Shown here piece after piece: positions 43,505 through 51,422 of a stretch of 64,000 nucleotides of DNA. Under the pieces are notes generated by a model. That model saw nothing but the letters and a program-made list of their open reading frames with translations, did no database searches and had not been told where the DNA came from. A program made the translations under genes and the position numbers. Position 1 is the stretch's first letter; each line of letters starts with the position of its first letter. The DNA comes from Streptomyces sp. A2-16 (GTDB taxonomy: Bacteria > Actinomycetota > Actinomycetes > Streptomycetales > Streptomycetaceae). The stretch spans positions 2,232,001 through 2,296,000 of the forward strand of contig NZ_CP063808.1 in NCBI RefSeq assembly GCF_018128905.1, given 5' to 3'.

Positions 43505-43934
43505 CTGTGCTCCTCGTTGTCGTGACCCCCGCGACCACCGTGGTCCCGGGGGCGTACTGCTTCTCCAGCGCGGACGCGACCAGCGCGGCCACGTCCTCCT
43601 GCTCCAGACCGGCCCCGGCCGCCTTCGACATCCACGCCAGCAGCTCCCCGTACAGCGGTGAGTCGGTGCCCGTCTCGGGGCGACCCAGCGTGCGGCGTAC
43701 GAAGGTGCCCTGGCCCGGTCGCGGTTCGACCAGGCCCTCGCGCTCCAGCTCGCGGTACGCCTTGAGGGTGGTGTTCGGGTTGACCGCGCTCGTCTCGGCG
43801 ACGTCCTTGGCGGTGGGCAGCCGGTCGCCCGGCACCAGTACGCCCAGCCGGAGGGCCTGCTTGGTCTGCTGCACGATCTGCTGGAAGGCGGGGACCCCGC
43901 TCCGCCTGTCGATGCGGTACTCCACGGCCTCCAC
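43497..43934 (-). CDS. GntR-family transcriptional regulator, YtrA subfamily
   Basis: A 145-residue repressor with a GntR winged helix (about 10-78; GVPAFQQIVQQTKQALRLGV, GDRLPTAKDVAETSAVNPNT) and the short 2-helix YtrA-type C-terminus (about 80-125), far shorter than FCD or UTRA domains. The start is GTG 43934; it lies within the outer arm of a 30-bp perfect inverted repeat, which also holds its ribosome site. It heads the regulator-ATPase-permease operon and likely represses it by binding the same dyad. Confidence 0.88.
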   Translation of the reverse strand: MEAVEYRIDRRSGVPAFQQIVQQTKQALRLGVLVPGDRLPTAKDVAETSAVNPNTTLKAYRELEREGLVEPRPGQGTFVRRTLGRPETGTDSPLYGELLAWMSKAAGAGLEQEDVAALVASALEKQYAPGTTVVAGVTTTRSTGE

Positions 43935-43993
43935 TCCCTTCCATCATCATTCCACTACTCGATTAGTGGAATGATGATGGAAGGGAGTGGAGG
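43928..43993. repeat. 30-bp perfect inverted repeat at the gntR-ABC promoter
   Basis: Arms 43928-43957 and 43964-43993 are perfectly complementary with a 6-nt CTCGAT spacer. The inner part CCACTA-N6-TAGTGG resembles a GntR/YtrA operator. The left arm includes the GTG start and Shine-Dalgarno of the regulator gene; the right arm covers the -10 region and spacer of the promoter that reads left. Confidence 0.95.
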
Positions 43994-44003
43994 TAGTTGT
44001 CAA
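43974..44003 (-). promoter_or_regulatory. Vegetative promoter for the gntR-ABC operon
   Basis: A perfect -35 TTGACA (reverse complement at 43998-44003) is followed after 18 nt by CATCAT (43974-43979) on the minus strand. Transcription would start near 43966, right at the centre of the inverted repeat, so a repressor on the inner dyad would block it. Confidence 0.6.
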
Positions 44004-44196
44004 CAGGGTTCGGGAACGGTCCGGAAGCAGACCAGGAGAGGAATGTTGACCTGCTGAACCGGAGCCCTGGGTTTCGCGGGGACGGGGCGGGGCCCCGTGA
44101 TCGGGCTCGGGCGTCGATGTCAGTGGTGACCATTAGCTTGGGAGTCACTGGAGATCGGCCGCCGCGGTCGACCGGGGCCTTGGGGAGGGGTGTGCT

Positions 44197-45663
44197 GTGT
44201 CCGCTGCGCAGGCACGACAGTCGGAGAGCGTGACGTACCTGGAGCTGTCTCAGGAGAGCGGCGGTGCCCACAAGTTCTACGAGGTGATCGTCGAGGGGAC
44301 GACGGTCTCCGTGCGGTACGGCCGGATCGGTGTGGACGGGCAGCGCCAGACCTCCACCTTTCCCACCGCCGAGAAGGCGAGGACGGCCGCGGCGAAGAAG
44401 ATCGCCGAGAAGGTGCGCAAGGGATACGAGCCCGCGGTCCAGGGACAGCGTGCGGCCCGGCCCGTGACGCGCCGTCAGGTGACGTCCGCCCCGTCCACCG
44501 CGCGCGCCACCGCCCCGGTGCTGTGGCGGTTCCGCACGGGCGCCTCGGCGTTCGGCATCCATGTGGACGAGGACCGCTGCTGGGTCGGCAACCAGCAGGG
44601 CAGTGTCTACAACCTGAGCCACGACGGTGAGGTGTTGGCGCACTACTCGCTGCCCGACGGTGTGAAGTGCCTGGTGGCGGACGACTTCTGGATCTACGCG
44701 GGCTGTGACGACGGCCGGGTGTACGACCTCTCGGCGAAGGTGCCGTTCGCCGCCTACGAGATCGCGGCGGAGGTGGACATCTTCTGGCTGGACATCCACG
44801 CGGGCGTGCTGAACGTCTCCGACCGCAACGGCGGCCTGACGGTCATCGACCACGAGGACGAGCTCCAGTGGTCGCGCAACTCCTCCGGAGAACACGGATG
44901 GATGGTGCGGGCCGACGAACACGCGGTGTTCCACGGGCACAGTGACGGTGTGACGGCCTACGCGGCCGACGGCACCAGCCAGCTCTGGCACACCCGGACC
45001 GGCGGCAATGTGCTCTTCGGATGGCAGGAGGAGGACGCGGTCTACGCCGGGACGGGGCGGCGGGTCGTCCAGCGGCTCGCCAAGTCCTCCGGGCTCGTCG
45101 AGGCCTCCTACTCGTGCGACGCCGCGGTGTACTCGTGCGCCACGTCCCCCGGCGGGCGGTACGTCTTCGCGGGCGACTCCGCCTCCTCCGTCTACTGCTT
45201 CACCGCAGACGGCACCCGCCTGTGGAAGCTGGGCACGGGGGGCGGCTCGGCGCTCTCCATGCAGTACCACGACGAGCGGCTCTACCTCGTCTCTACCGAC
45301 GGCTCGCTGGCCTGCATCGACGCGAGCGAGACCGCGATCAACGCCGCCCAGTCGGGCACCGTTCCGGTCGCCGCGGACGTCAAGCTGGCGGCTGCCCTGC
45401 CGACGTACGCGCCGCTGACCACGGCCGCCTCCGTCGCCACGGTCAGCGCGGTCCCCGCGGCGGGGAGCGGAGTGGTGGTGGAGTGCGTCGAGCAGGGCGG
45501 CCGCGTGCGGGTGCACGTGGTCTCCGAGGGCTACGAGCCCGGTTGGAACGTCCAGTTCCCGCGGGCGATACGTCAGCCCGGCGCACGCTATGTGGTGGAC
45601 GCCCTGCACTCCTCCCCGGGTGGCTTCTACCGGGTGCGCGGAGAGATCAGGCGTCTGGTGTGA
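44197..45663 (+). CDS. WGR-domain protein with C-terminal PQQ/WD-like beta-propeller
   Basis: A 488-residue protein. The N-terminal WGR domain spans about 11-80 (VTYLELSQESGGAHKFYEV; the W-G-R core is Tyr41-Gly-Arg; TFPTAEKARTAAAKKIAEKV). After a short Thr/Ala/Arg linker, residues about 105-400 hold repeated beta-propeller blades, each with a W/Y-x-G-x-D-x-G motif (CWVGNQQGSVYNLSHDGEV, WIYAGCDDGRVYDLS, YVFAGDSASSVYCFTADGT). Residues 400-488 are Ala/Val-rich with a conserved C-terminus. WGR domains usually accompany PARPs or DNA-repair enzymes, but no catalytic domain is present. GGGGAGGGG supports GTG 44197. It is monocistronic. Confidence 0.8.
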   Translation: MSAAQARQSESVTYLELSQESGGAHKFYEVIVEGTTVSVRYGRIGVDGQRQTSTFPTAEKARTAAAKKIAEKVRKGYEPAVQGQRAARPVTRRQVTSAPSTARATAPVLWRFRTGASAFGIHVDEDRCWVGNQQGSVYNLSHDGEVLAHYSLPDGVKCLVADDFWIYAGCDDGRVYDLSAKVPFAAYEIAAEVDIFWLDIHAGVLNVSDRNGGLTVIDHEDELQWSRNSSGEHGWMVRADEHAVFHGHSDGVTAYAADGTSQLWHTRTGGNVLFGWQEEDAVYAGTGRRVVQRLAKSSGLVEASYSCDAAVYSCATSPGGRYVFAGDSASSVYCFTADGTRLWKLGTGGGSALSMQYHDERLYLVSTDGSLACIDASETAINAAQSGTVPVAADVKLAAALPTYAPLTTAASVATVSAVPAAGSGVVVECVEQGGRVRVHVVSEGYEPGWNVQFPRAIRQPGARYVVDALHSSPGGFYRVRGEIRRLV

Positions 45664-45703
45664 CCGGGCGCGCCGGGACCGGCGGCGACGGCACCCGCTG
45701 CGG

Positions 45704-47176
45704 CTACTCCGCGTCCGCCACCACCGACCCCACCCGTTCCGCCAGGCCGGGGTCGCGGCGGACCAGGAGGGCTGCGTAGCCGACGGCGGCGAGCAGCGTG
45801 ACCAGGGCGGCGTAGGGGAACCAGCTGTAGGGGGCGGGCTGGCCGGGCTTGGCGAGGTAGTAGAGGGGGACCAGGATGGCGAGCGTGCCGAGCGCGGGCA
45901 GCACGAGGTGGCGGACGGTCCGGAACTCCTGCGGGCGGTAGCGGCGATAGTACAGCGGCAGGGCGATGTTGGACGCCAGGTAGACCAGCAGGATCAGGAT
46001 GGCGCCCAGGCTGGAGGACTCCGTGAAGAAGACCACCGGGTTCATCGGACCGCCGTCGGCGCCGAGCAGATGGCCCAGACCCCAGCCGCCGATGATCAGC
46101 AGCGCGGTGACGGCGAAGGTGACGATCGCGTTGTTGGGCGTACGGCGCGTGGGATGGACGTATCCGAAGAAGGACGGCAGCAGTCCCTCGCGCCCCGCGT
46201 TGAAGACCAGACGTGCCTGGGAGTTGATGCCCGCGATCAGCACACCGAGGGTGGAGGTGAGGCCGCCGACGTAGGCGAGGAACGCCAGCGCGCCGAGGGT
46301 GTGCTGGGCGACGTCGATGAAGGGGATGCTGGAGGCGCCGAGCCGGTCCACGTCGTAGCCGAAGCCGGTCACCGTGGCGTAGGAGAAGAGGATGTAGCTC
46401 ACCGTCATGATCGCGACGGAGGAGAACACGGCCCGGCCGACGTTGCGCCGAGGGTTCTCCGTCTCCTCGGCGAGCGCCGCCGAGTTCTCCCAGCCGATGA
46501 ACAGGTACACCGCCAGCGGGAATCCGGCCGCGAGGCCCTTGAGGCCATGGGCGAGATGACCGGGCAGGAACGGGGTGGCGGAGAGGTCGCCGCGGTGCTC
46601 GACGATCGCCGCGACCGAGACCACGACGAGCACCAGCATCTCCACGCCGAAGAAGTACCCGGCCCACTTGGTGGACACCACGATCCCGCGCAGCATGAGC
46701 ACCACCGAGAGGCCGGTCAGCAGTAGCGTCCAGAGGATCCACGGCAGGTCGACGCCCGTGTAGTGCTGCAGGGTGATCTGCACGAAGCCGCCGGAGATCG
46801 CGATCACCGAGGCCATCGCGATGATGTAGCCGAGCCCTGCCAGCAGGGCTGTCGTCACCGCGCTGACCGGCCCGAAGGTCTTGCCGACGAAGGTGGTGAA
46901 GCTGCCCGCCGAGGGGTGCGCCCGGGAGAACTCGGCCAGCGTGTTGCCGAGCAGCGCGACCGCCACGCCCGCCGCCACGATGGTCAGCGGGGACGCGACG
47001 CCCGCGGTGGTGGCCAGGAAGGCGAAGCCGAAGAAGAAGCTCATCGCCGGGCCGACGTTGGCCATCGTGGCGGCGGCGATGTCGGCCATGCCGAGGACGC
47101 CGCCGCGCAGCCGCTGCGGCGCGTCGGCGGCGGGGCCCGACGTCGGCGACGGGCCGGCAGGTCCGGGTACCGGCAT
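45704..47176 (-). CDS. APC-superfamily amino-acid permease
   Basis: A 490-residue, about 12-helix transporter (helices from residue 27, GVLGMADIAAATMANVGPAM, to 475). SFFFGFAFLATTAGVASPLTI and the helix-6-like FIGWENSAALAEETENPRRN are hallmarks of the APC superfamily (amino acid/polyamine/cation). The substrate is not predictable. ATG 47176 has AAGGAG 8 nt upstream. The gene is preceded by the co-directional GntR regulator gene, separated by a 107-bp purine-rich tract. Confidence 0.87.
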   Translation of the reverse strand: MPVPGPAGPSPTSGPAADAPQRLRGGVLGMADIAAATMANVGPAMSFFFGFAFLATTAGVASPLTIVAAGVAVALLGNTLAEFSRAHPSAGSFTTFVGKTFGPVSAVTTALLAGLGYIIAMASVIAISGGFVQITLQHYTGVDLPWILWTLLLTGLSVVLMLRGIVVSTKWAGYFFGVEMLVLVVVSVAAIVEHRGDLSATPFLPGHLAHGLKGLAAGFPLAVYLFIGWENSAALAEETENPRRNVGRAVFSSVAIMTVSYILFSYATVTGFGYDVDRLGASSIPFIDVAQHTLGALAFLAYVGGLTSTLGVLIAGINSQARLVFNAGREGLLPSFFGYVHPTRRTPNNAIVTFAVTALLIIGGWGLGHLLGADGGPMNPVVFFTESSSLGAILILLVYLASNIALPLYYRRYRPQEFRTVRHLVLPALGTLAILVPLYYLAKPGQPAPYSWFPYAALVTLLAAVGYAALLVRRDPGLAERVGSVVADAE

Positions 47177-47207
47177 GGAGACAGCTCCTTCAGCGGGTCG
47201 GCGACGC

Positions 47208-47283
47208 GGGAGGGGTGAGGGGAGCGGGGGAGGGGGAAGGGAGACGGAGGAGAAGGGGACGGAGGAGAAGGGGACAGAGGGGA
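47208..47283 (+). repeat. Homopurine tract with 2 x 15-nt tandem repeat
   Basis: A run of G/A almost without pyrimidines on the plus strand; 47246-47260 and 47261-47275 are identical copies of GGAGGAGAAGGGGAC. It separates the GntR regulator gene (stop at 47284) from the permease gene and would be a pyrimidine-only leader in their shared mRNA. Confidence 0.8.
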
Positions 47284-48009
47284 TTAGTTCAGGCCGGCGT
47301 GGCGGTGTGCCTTCACCGCGCGTACCGCCGGGTCCATCGCGCCGCGGGTGATTTCGTCCAGCAGGTCGGCGTGGCAGCGGTTGCGGGCCCGTATGACGGA
47401 GGGGGCGGGTGCGGGCCCCAGCAGGCACTGGCGGCCGAGCAGGTCGGCGGCGAACTCGCGGATCCCGACGCCGCCGAGCGCCTCGGCGAGGTCGAGGTGG
47501 AAGCGGGTCTCCAGTTCGAGCAGCCGGGCCGGGTCCTCGGACAGGTCCATCTCCTCGACCAGGGTCCGCAGTCCGTCGAGCCGTCCGTCCGGGACCTCGC
47601 CCGTGCCGTGCGCCACGAGACCGCATTCGAGCAGGAGATGGAAGGAGTCCAGCGAGGCCGTCTCGTCGGCGTCGTGGGTCACGGCGACGACCGTGTCCCA
47701 GTCGGCCGCGACGAAGGTCCCGCCCGCCCGGCCCCGACGGCGGTCCAGCAGACCGTCCTGGCACATGGCCTCCAGCGCTCGGCGCACGGTGATCTCGCTG
47801 ATGCCCAGCTCCTCGGCGAGGACGCCCGCGTCCGGCAGCCGGTCGCCCGGTGCCACGGACCTCAGGCGCAGCCGCAGGGCGATGCGGGACCGGACGAGCT
47901 CGGCGCCCGTGGGGCCCCGGCCGGCCAGCACACGGGTGTCCCACACCCCGCCGACCTGCGCGGGCGCCGGCTGGTTGTAGGGCCCGAACTTGCCCGCTGC
48001 ATTCACCAC
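47284..48009 (-). CDS. GntR-family regulator, FCD-type
   Basis: A 241-residue regulator. The winged helix (about 35-100; GDRLPDAGVLAEELGISEIT and VRRALEAMCQDGLL) is followed by an FCD-like all-helical ligand domain (about 110-235; LDSFHLLLECGLVAHG, ELETRFHLDLAEALGG, NRCHADLLDEITRG). It lies between two APC permeases and is likely the regulator of one or both. GTG 48009 (or 48006) starts the frame; TTGTTT-N17-TATTTT lies upstream. The N-terminal 30 residues before the helix-turn-helix are Gly/Pro-rich. Confidence 0.85.
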   Translation of the reverse strand: MVNAAGKFGPYNQPAPAQVGGVWDTRVLAGRGPTGAELVRSRIALRLRLRSVAPGDRLPDAGVLAEELGISEITVRRALEAMCQDGLLDRRRGRAGGTFVAADWDTVVAVTHDADETASLDSFHLLLECGLVAHGTGEVPDGRLDGLRTLVEEMDLSEDPARLLELETRFHLDLAEALGGVGIREFAADLLGRQCLLGPAPAPSVIRARNRCHADLLDEITRGAMDPAVRAVKAHRHAGLN

Positions 48010-48078
48010 GACGCCACCCTAACGGCCTGCTGAGCGCGGTTACGGGGGACGGTGGCACGGCGTGCTCTGCATGTACGG

Positions 48079-48107
48079 AAAATAGAGCAAGGTGAACAGT
48101 TAAACAA
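48079..48107 (-). promoter_or_regulatory. Candidate promoter for GntR regulator gene
   Basis: On the minus strand TTGTTT (48102-48107) and TATTTT (48079-48084) are separated by 17 nt, giving a leader of about 60 nt before GTG 48009. Confidence 0.5.
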
Positions 48108-48119
48108 GACTGTTTTTTT
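48095..48119 (+). terminator. Short hairpin with T7 tract (attenuator-like)
   Basis: AACAGT (48095-48100) pairs with ACTGTT (48109-48114) followed by a run of seven T, an arrangement rare in this high-G/C DNA. It overlaps the gntR promoter and precedes the permease start by about 60 nt. Confidence 0.45.
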
Positions 48120-48177
48120 GGATCGTACTGAACTAATTTCCCGGTCACCGTCCCCGACTCCCCTCTTGGATGTCTCG

Positions 48178-49611
48178 ATGACCGCAACGATCACCCAGAG
48201 TCCGCCCGACGAGCAGGGGCTGAAGCCCGGGCTCAAGAACCGCCACTTGTCGATGATCGCGATCGGAGGTGTCATCGGCGCCGGTCTGTTCGTCGGCTCC
48301 GGCTCCGGCATCGCCGCCGCGGGACCCGGCATCCTGATCTCGTACGCCCTCGTCGGTGTCCTGGTCGTCCTCGTGATGCGGATGCTCGGCGAGATGGCGG
48401 CGGCCAACCCCACCTCGGGTTCGTTCTCCGCCTACGCGGACCGCGCGCTCGGCCGCTGGGCCGGCTTCACCATCGGCTGGCTGTACTGGTTCTTCTGGGT
48501 CGTGGTGCTCGCCGTCGAGGCGACCGCCGGGGCCAAGATCCTGGCCGGCTGGATACCGGCGGTCCCGCAGTGGGGCTGGGCGCTGATCGTCATGGTCGTC
48601 CTCACCGCCACCAACCTGGCCTCGGTGAGCTCCTACGGCGAGTTCGAGTTCTGGTTCGCCGGGATCAAGGTCGTAGCGATCGCCGCGTTCATCGTCATCG
48701 GCGGGCTCGCCGTCTTCGGTCTGCTGCCCGGCTCGGACCACCCGGCCTCCGGCTTCTCCAACCTCACCGCGCACGGCGGCTTCCTGCCGAACGGACCCGG
48801 AGCGATCCTCACCGGCGTCCTGATGGTCGTCTTCTCCTTCATGGGCAGCGAGATCGTCACACTGGCGGCCGGCGAGACCGCGGACCCGCGTGCCGCCGTC
48901 ACCAAGGCCACCAACAGCGTCATCTGGCGGATCGCGGTGTTCTACCTGGGCTCGATCCTGGTCGTGGTGTCGCTGGTGAGCTGGAACGACCCGGCGATCC
49001 TCAAGGACGGCTCGTACGTCGCCGCCCTGAGCTCCGTCGGCATCCCGCACGCCGGCCAGATCATGAACGCCATCGTGCTGACCTCGGTCCTGTCCTGTCT
49101 CAACTCCGGCCTGTACACGGCCTCCCGGATGGCCTTTTCGCTCGGCCGCCGCAGCGACGCCCCGGCCGCGTTCGGGCGGACCACGGGCCGCGGGGTGCCG
49201 CAGGCGGCCATCCTGGCCTCGGTGGTCTTCGGCTTCGTCGCGGTCGCCTTCAACTACCTGTGGCCGGACACCGTCTTCCAGTTCCTGCTCAACTCCTCCG
49301 GTGCGATCGCCCTGTTCGTCTGGTTGGTGATCTGCTTCTCCCAGCTGCGCATGCGCAGGATCATCCAGCGGGAGTCGCCGGAGAAGCTGGTCGTGAGGAT
49401 GTGGCTCTACCCCTATCTGACCTGGGCCACCATCGCCCTGATCACCTTCGTCCTCGGCTACATGCTCACCGACACGGCCGACGGCGGCGGCCGCGACCAG
49501 GTCGTCCTGTCCACCCTGGTGGCGCTGGCCGTGGTGGTCTTCGCCGTGGTCCGCGAGCGCCGGACGGTCCGGAAGGGCACGCACACGCCTGACCGCGCCC
49601 CGGTGTCGTAG
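48178..49611 (+). CDS. Amino-acid permease (APC superfamily, GABA-permease type)
   Basis: A 477-residue, about 12-helix permease. The consensus first helix region GLKNRHLSMIAIGGVIGAG and LFVGSGSGIAAAGP is that of AnsP/GabP/ProY-type APC transporters; the middle has GETADPRAAVTKATNSVIWR, and the terminal hydrophilic tail is basic. The substrate is probably an amino acid or gamma-aminobutyrate. ATG 48178 is the first good start in a leader of unusual A/T content; a longer frame from 48052 has no supportable sequence. Divergent from the GntR regulator gene by 168 bp. Confidence 0.87.
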   Translation: MTATITQSPPDEQGLKPGLKNRHLSMIAIGGVIGAGLFVGSGSGIAAAGPGILISYALVGVLVVLVMRMLGEMAAANPTSGSFSAYADRALGRWAGFTIGWLYWFFWVVVLAVEATAGAKILAGWIPAVPQWGWALIVMVVLTATNLASVSSYGEFEFWFAGIKVVAIAAFIVIGGLAVFGLLPGSDHPASGFSNLTAHGGFLPNGPGAILTGVLMVVFSFMGSEIVTLAAGETADPRAAVTKATNSVIWRIAVFYLGSILVVVSLVSWNDPAILKDGSYVAALSSVGIPHAGQIMNAIVLTSVLSCLNSGLYTASRMAFSLGRRSDAPAAFGRTTGRGVPQAAILASVVFGFVAVAFNYLWPDTVFQFLLNSSGAIALFVWLVICFSQLRMRRIIQRESPEKLVVRMWLYPYLTWATIALITFVLGYMLTDTADGGGRDQVVLSTLVALAVVVFAVVRERRTVRKGTHTPDRAPVS

Positions 49612-49660
49612 GCCGTACGGGCGCTTCCGGCGCATGCCACCACCGCGTCGCCGCTCCTTC

Positions 49661-49750
49661 CGACGCAAAGGCGCCGAGTCCCGGCTCCCGCGACGCCCAA
49701 TTGCCGGGTGCGGGCCGGCGCGACGCGCAAGCGCCCGGGCCGGGCTCGCG
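49661..49750. repeat. Three degenerate 30-bp tandem repeats
   Basis: CGACGC recurs exactly every 30 bp (49661, 49691, 49721), each followed by a related G/C-rich 24-mer. The array fills the gap between the permease gene and the FMN gene. Confidence 0.65.
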
Positions 49751-49792
49751 CGGGTCATCCGGCTTTGTCGTCTCTTGGGCAGGGACGGACGC

Positions 49793-49828
49793 ATGGAGCG
49801 CGATCGCCGGGCAACCTGCGAGGAGTGA
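49793..49828 (+). CDS. Possible 11-aa leader peptide coupled to the FMN gene
   Basis: ATG 49793 opens MERDRRATCEE and stops at TGA 49826-49828, which overlaps GTG 49825 of the next gene. It could couple translation to a start that has only GAGGA immediately before it. No independent ribosome site for this frame is strong, so the call is tentative. Confidence 0.3.
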   Translation: MERDRRATCEE

Positions 49829-51408
49829 CACGCGTCGGAATCATCGTCCTGACCTGGGTCGTCGCCGTCGCGGCGGCCGCGGCCTCGATCCGGGTCTCGC
49901 CCGGCTGGCTGTTCGCCGCCGTCCCGCTCGCGCTCCTGGCACTGCTGGGTTCCCGGGACCTGCTGCAGCGCCGGCACTCGGTGCTGCGCAACTATCCGGT
50001 CCTGGGGCACGCCCGTTACCTTCTGGAGCGGATTCGCCCGGAACTCCAGCAGTACTTCATCGAACGCAACTACGACGGGCGTCCCTTCGACCGGGATGTG
50101 CGCAGCATCGTCTACGAGCGGGCGAAGGGCACCGACGCCGAGGAGCCGTTCGGCACCGAACGGGACGTGTACCGGCCCGGCCACGAGTTCCTCGTCCCCT
50201 CCATGGCACCCTGCGCGGTACCGGAGACGCCACCGCGGGTGCGCCTCGGCGGTCCCGACTGCGCCCGCCCCTACGACATGGCGCTGCTGAACGTGTCGGC
50301 GATGAGCTTCGGCTCGCTGTCCGCCAACGCGATCCTCGCGCTGAACGGGGGCGCCGCGGCCGGAGGCTTCGCCCATGACACCGGTGAGGGCGGCCTGTCG
50401 GAGTATCACCTGCGTCCCGGGGGCGACCTCGTCTGGGAGATCGGCACCGGGTACTTCGGCTGCCGTACCGACAAGGGCGATTTCGACGCGGCCGAGTTCG
50501 CGGACAAGGCCGCGCACGAGCACGTCAAGTGCGTGTCCCTGAAGCTCTCGCAGGGAGCCAAACCCGGGATCGGGGGAGTGCTGCCGGGAGCCAAGGTCAA
50601 CGCGGAGATCGCCCGGGTGCGAGACGTGCCGGAAGGGCGGACGGTGGTCTCACCGCCGTACCACCGCGTCTTCTCCACCCCGCGCGAACTCGTCCGTTTC
50701 ATCGCCCGCATGCGTGAGCTGTCCGGCGGGAAGCCGGCGGGCTTCAAACTCTGCGTGGGCTCGCGCCGGCAGTTCCTCGCCGTGTGCAAGGCCATGCTGG
50801 AGGAGGGCACGGCACCCGACTTCATCGTGGTCGACGGAGCCGAGGGCGGGACCGGCGCGGCGCCGCTGGAGTTCGCCGACCACGTGGGGGCCCCGCTCAC
50901 CGAGGGGCTGCTCACCGTGCACAACGCCCTCGTCGGCGCCGGTCTGCGCGACCGGGTCAAAATCGGTGCGAGCGGCAAGATCGCCACCGGCGCCGATCTG
51001 GTCAAACGCATGGTGCAGGGCGCCGACTACGGCAACGCGGCACGGGCCATGATGTTCGCCGTCGGCTGCATCCAGGCGCAGCGGTGCCACACCAACACCT
51101 GCCCCACCGGTGTCACCACCCAGGACCCGCGCCGAGCCCGCGCCCTCGACGTCGCCGACAAGGCGCCGCGCGTCCGGCGCTTCCAGGAGGCGACCGTGGC
51201 CGGCGCGCTGCAGATCATGGCGTCCATGGGGGTCACCGACCCCGCGGAGCTGCGCCCGCACATGCTCCACCGGCGCGTCGACCCCTGCACCGAGCGCTCC
51301 TACGCGGAGCTGTACGAGTGGCTCGCGCCGGGCCAGTTGCTCGCCGAGCCGCCCGCCTCGTGGGCGGCCGACTGGCAGGCCGCCGACCCCGACCGTTTCA
51401 CCGTGTGA
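49825..51408 (+). CDS. FMN-binding glutamate-synthase-family protein (GltB central-domain type)
   Basis: A 527-residue protein. Two N-terminal membrane helices (about 4-45; VGIIVLTWVVAVAAAA; WLFAAVPLALLALL) anchor it; residues about 80-510 form the FMN-binding (beta/alpha)8 barrel of glutamate synthase: NVSAMSFGSLSANAILALN, TGEGGLSEYH, SLKLSQGAKPGIGG, IVVDGAEGGTGAAPLEF, GASGKIATGADLVKRM. The Fe-S cysteines follow (GCIQAQRCHTNTCPTGV). The glutaminase half is absent, as in archaeal-type GltB and other FMN-dependent relatives, so true GOGAT activity is doubtful. GTG 49825 is supported by conservation of the helix region; spacing to GAGGA is short. A TPP enzyme follows 14 bp downstream. Confidence 0.82.
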   Translation: MTRVGIIVLTWVVAVAAAAASIRVSPGWLFAAVPLALLALLGSRDLLQRRHSVLRNYPVLGHARYLLERIRPELQQYFIERNYDGRPFDRDVRSIVYERAKGTDAEEPFGTERDVYRPGHEFLVPSMAPCAVPETPPRVRLGGPDCARPYDMALLNVSAMSFGSLSANAILALNGGAAAGGFAHDTGEGGLSEYHLRPGGDLVWEIGTGYFGCRTDKGDFDAAEFADKAAHEHVKCVSLKLSQGAKPGIGGVLPGAKVNAEIARVRDVPEGRTVVSPPYHRVFSTPRELVRFIARMRELSGGKPAGFKLCVGSRRQFLAVCKAMLEEGTAPDFIVVDGAEGGTGAAPLEFADHVGAPLTEGLLTVHNALVGAGLRDRVKIGASGKIATGADLVKRMVQGADYGNAARAMMFAVGCIQAQRCHTNTCPTGVTTQDPRRARALDVADKAPRVRRFQEATVAGALQIMASMGVTDPAELRPHMLHRRVDPCTERSYAELYEWLAPGQLLAEPPASWAADWQAADPDRFTV

Positions 51409-51422
51409 CCTGGAGGACGAAA

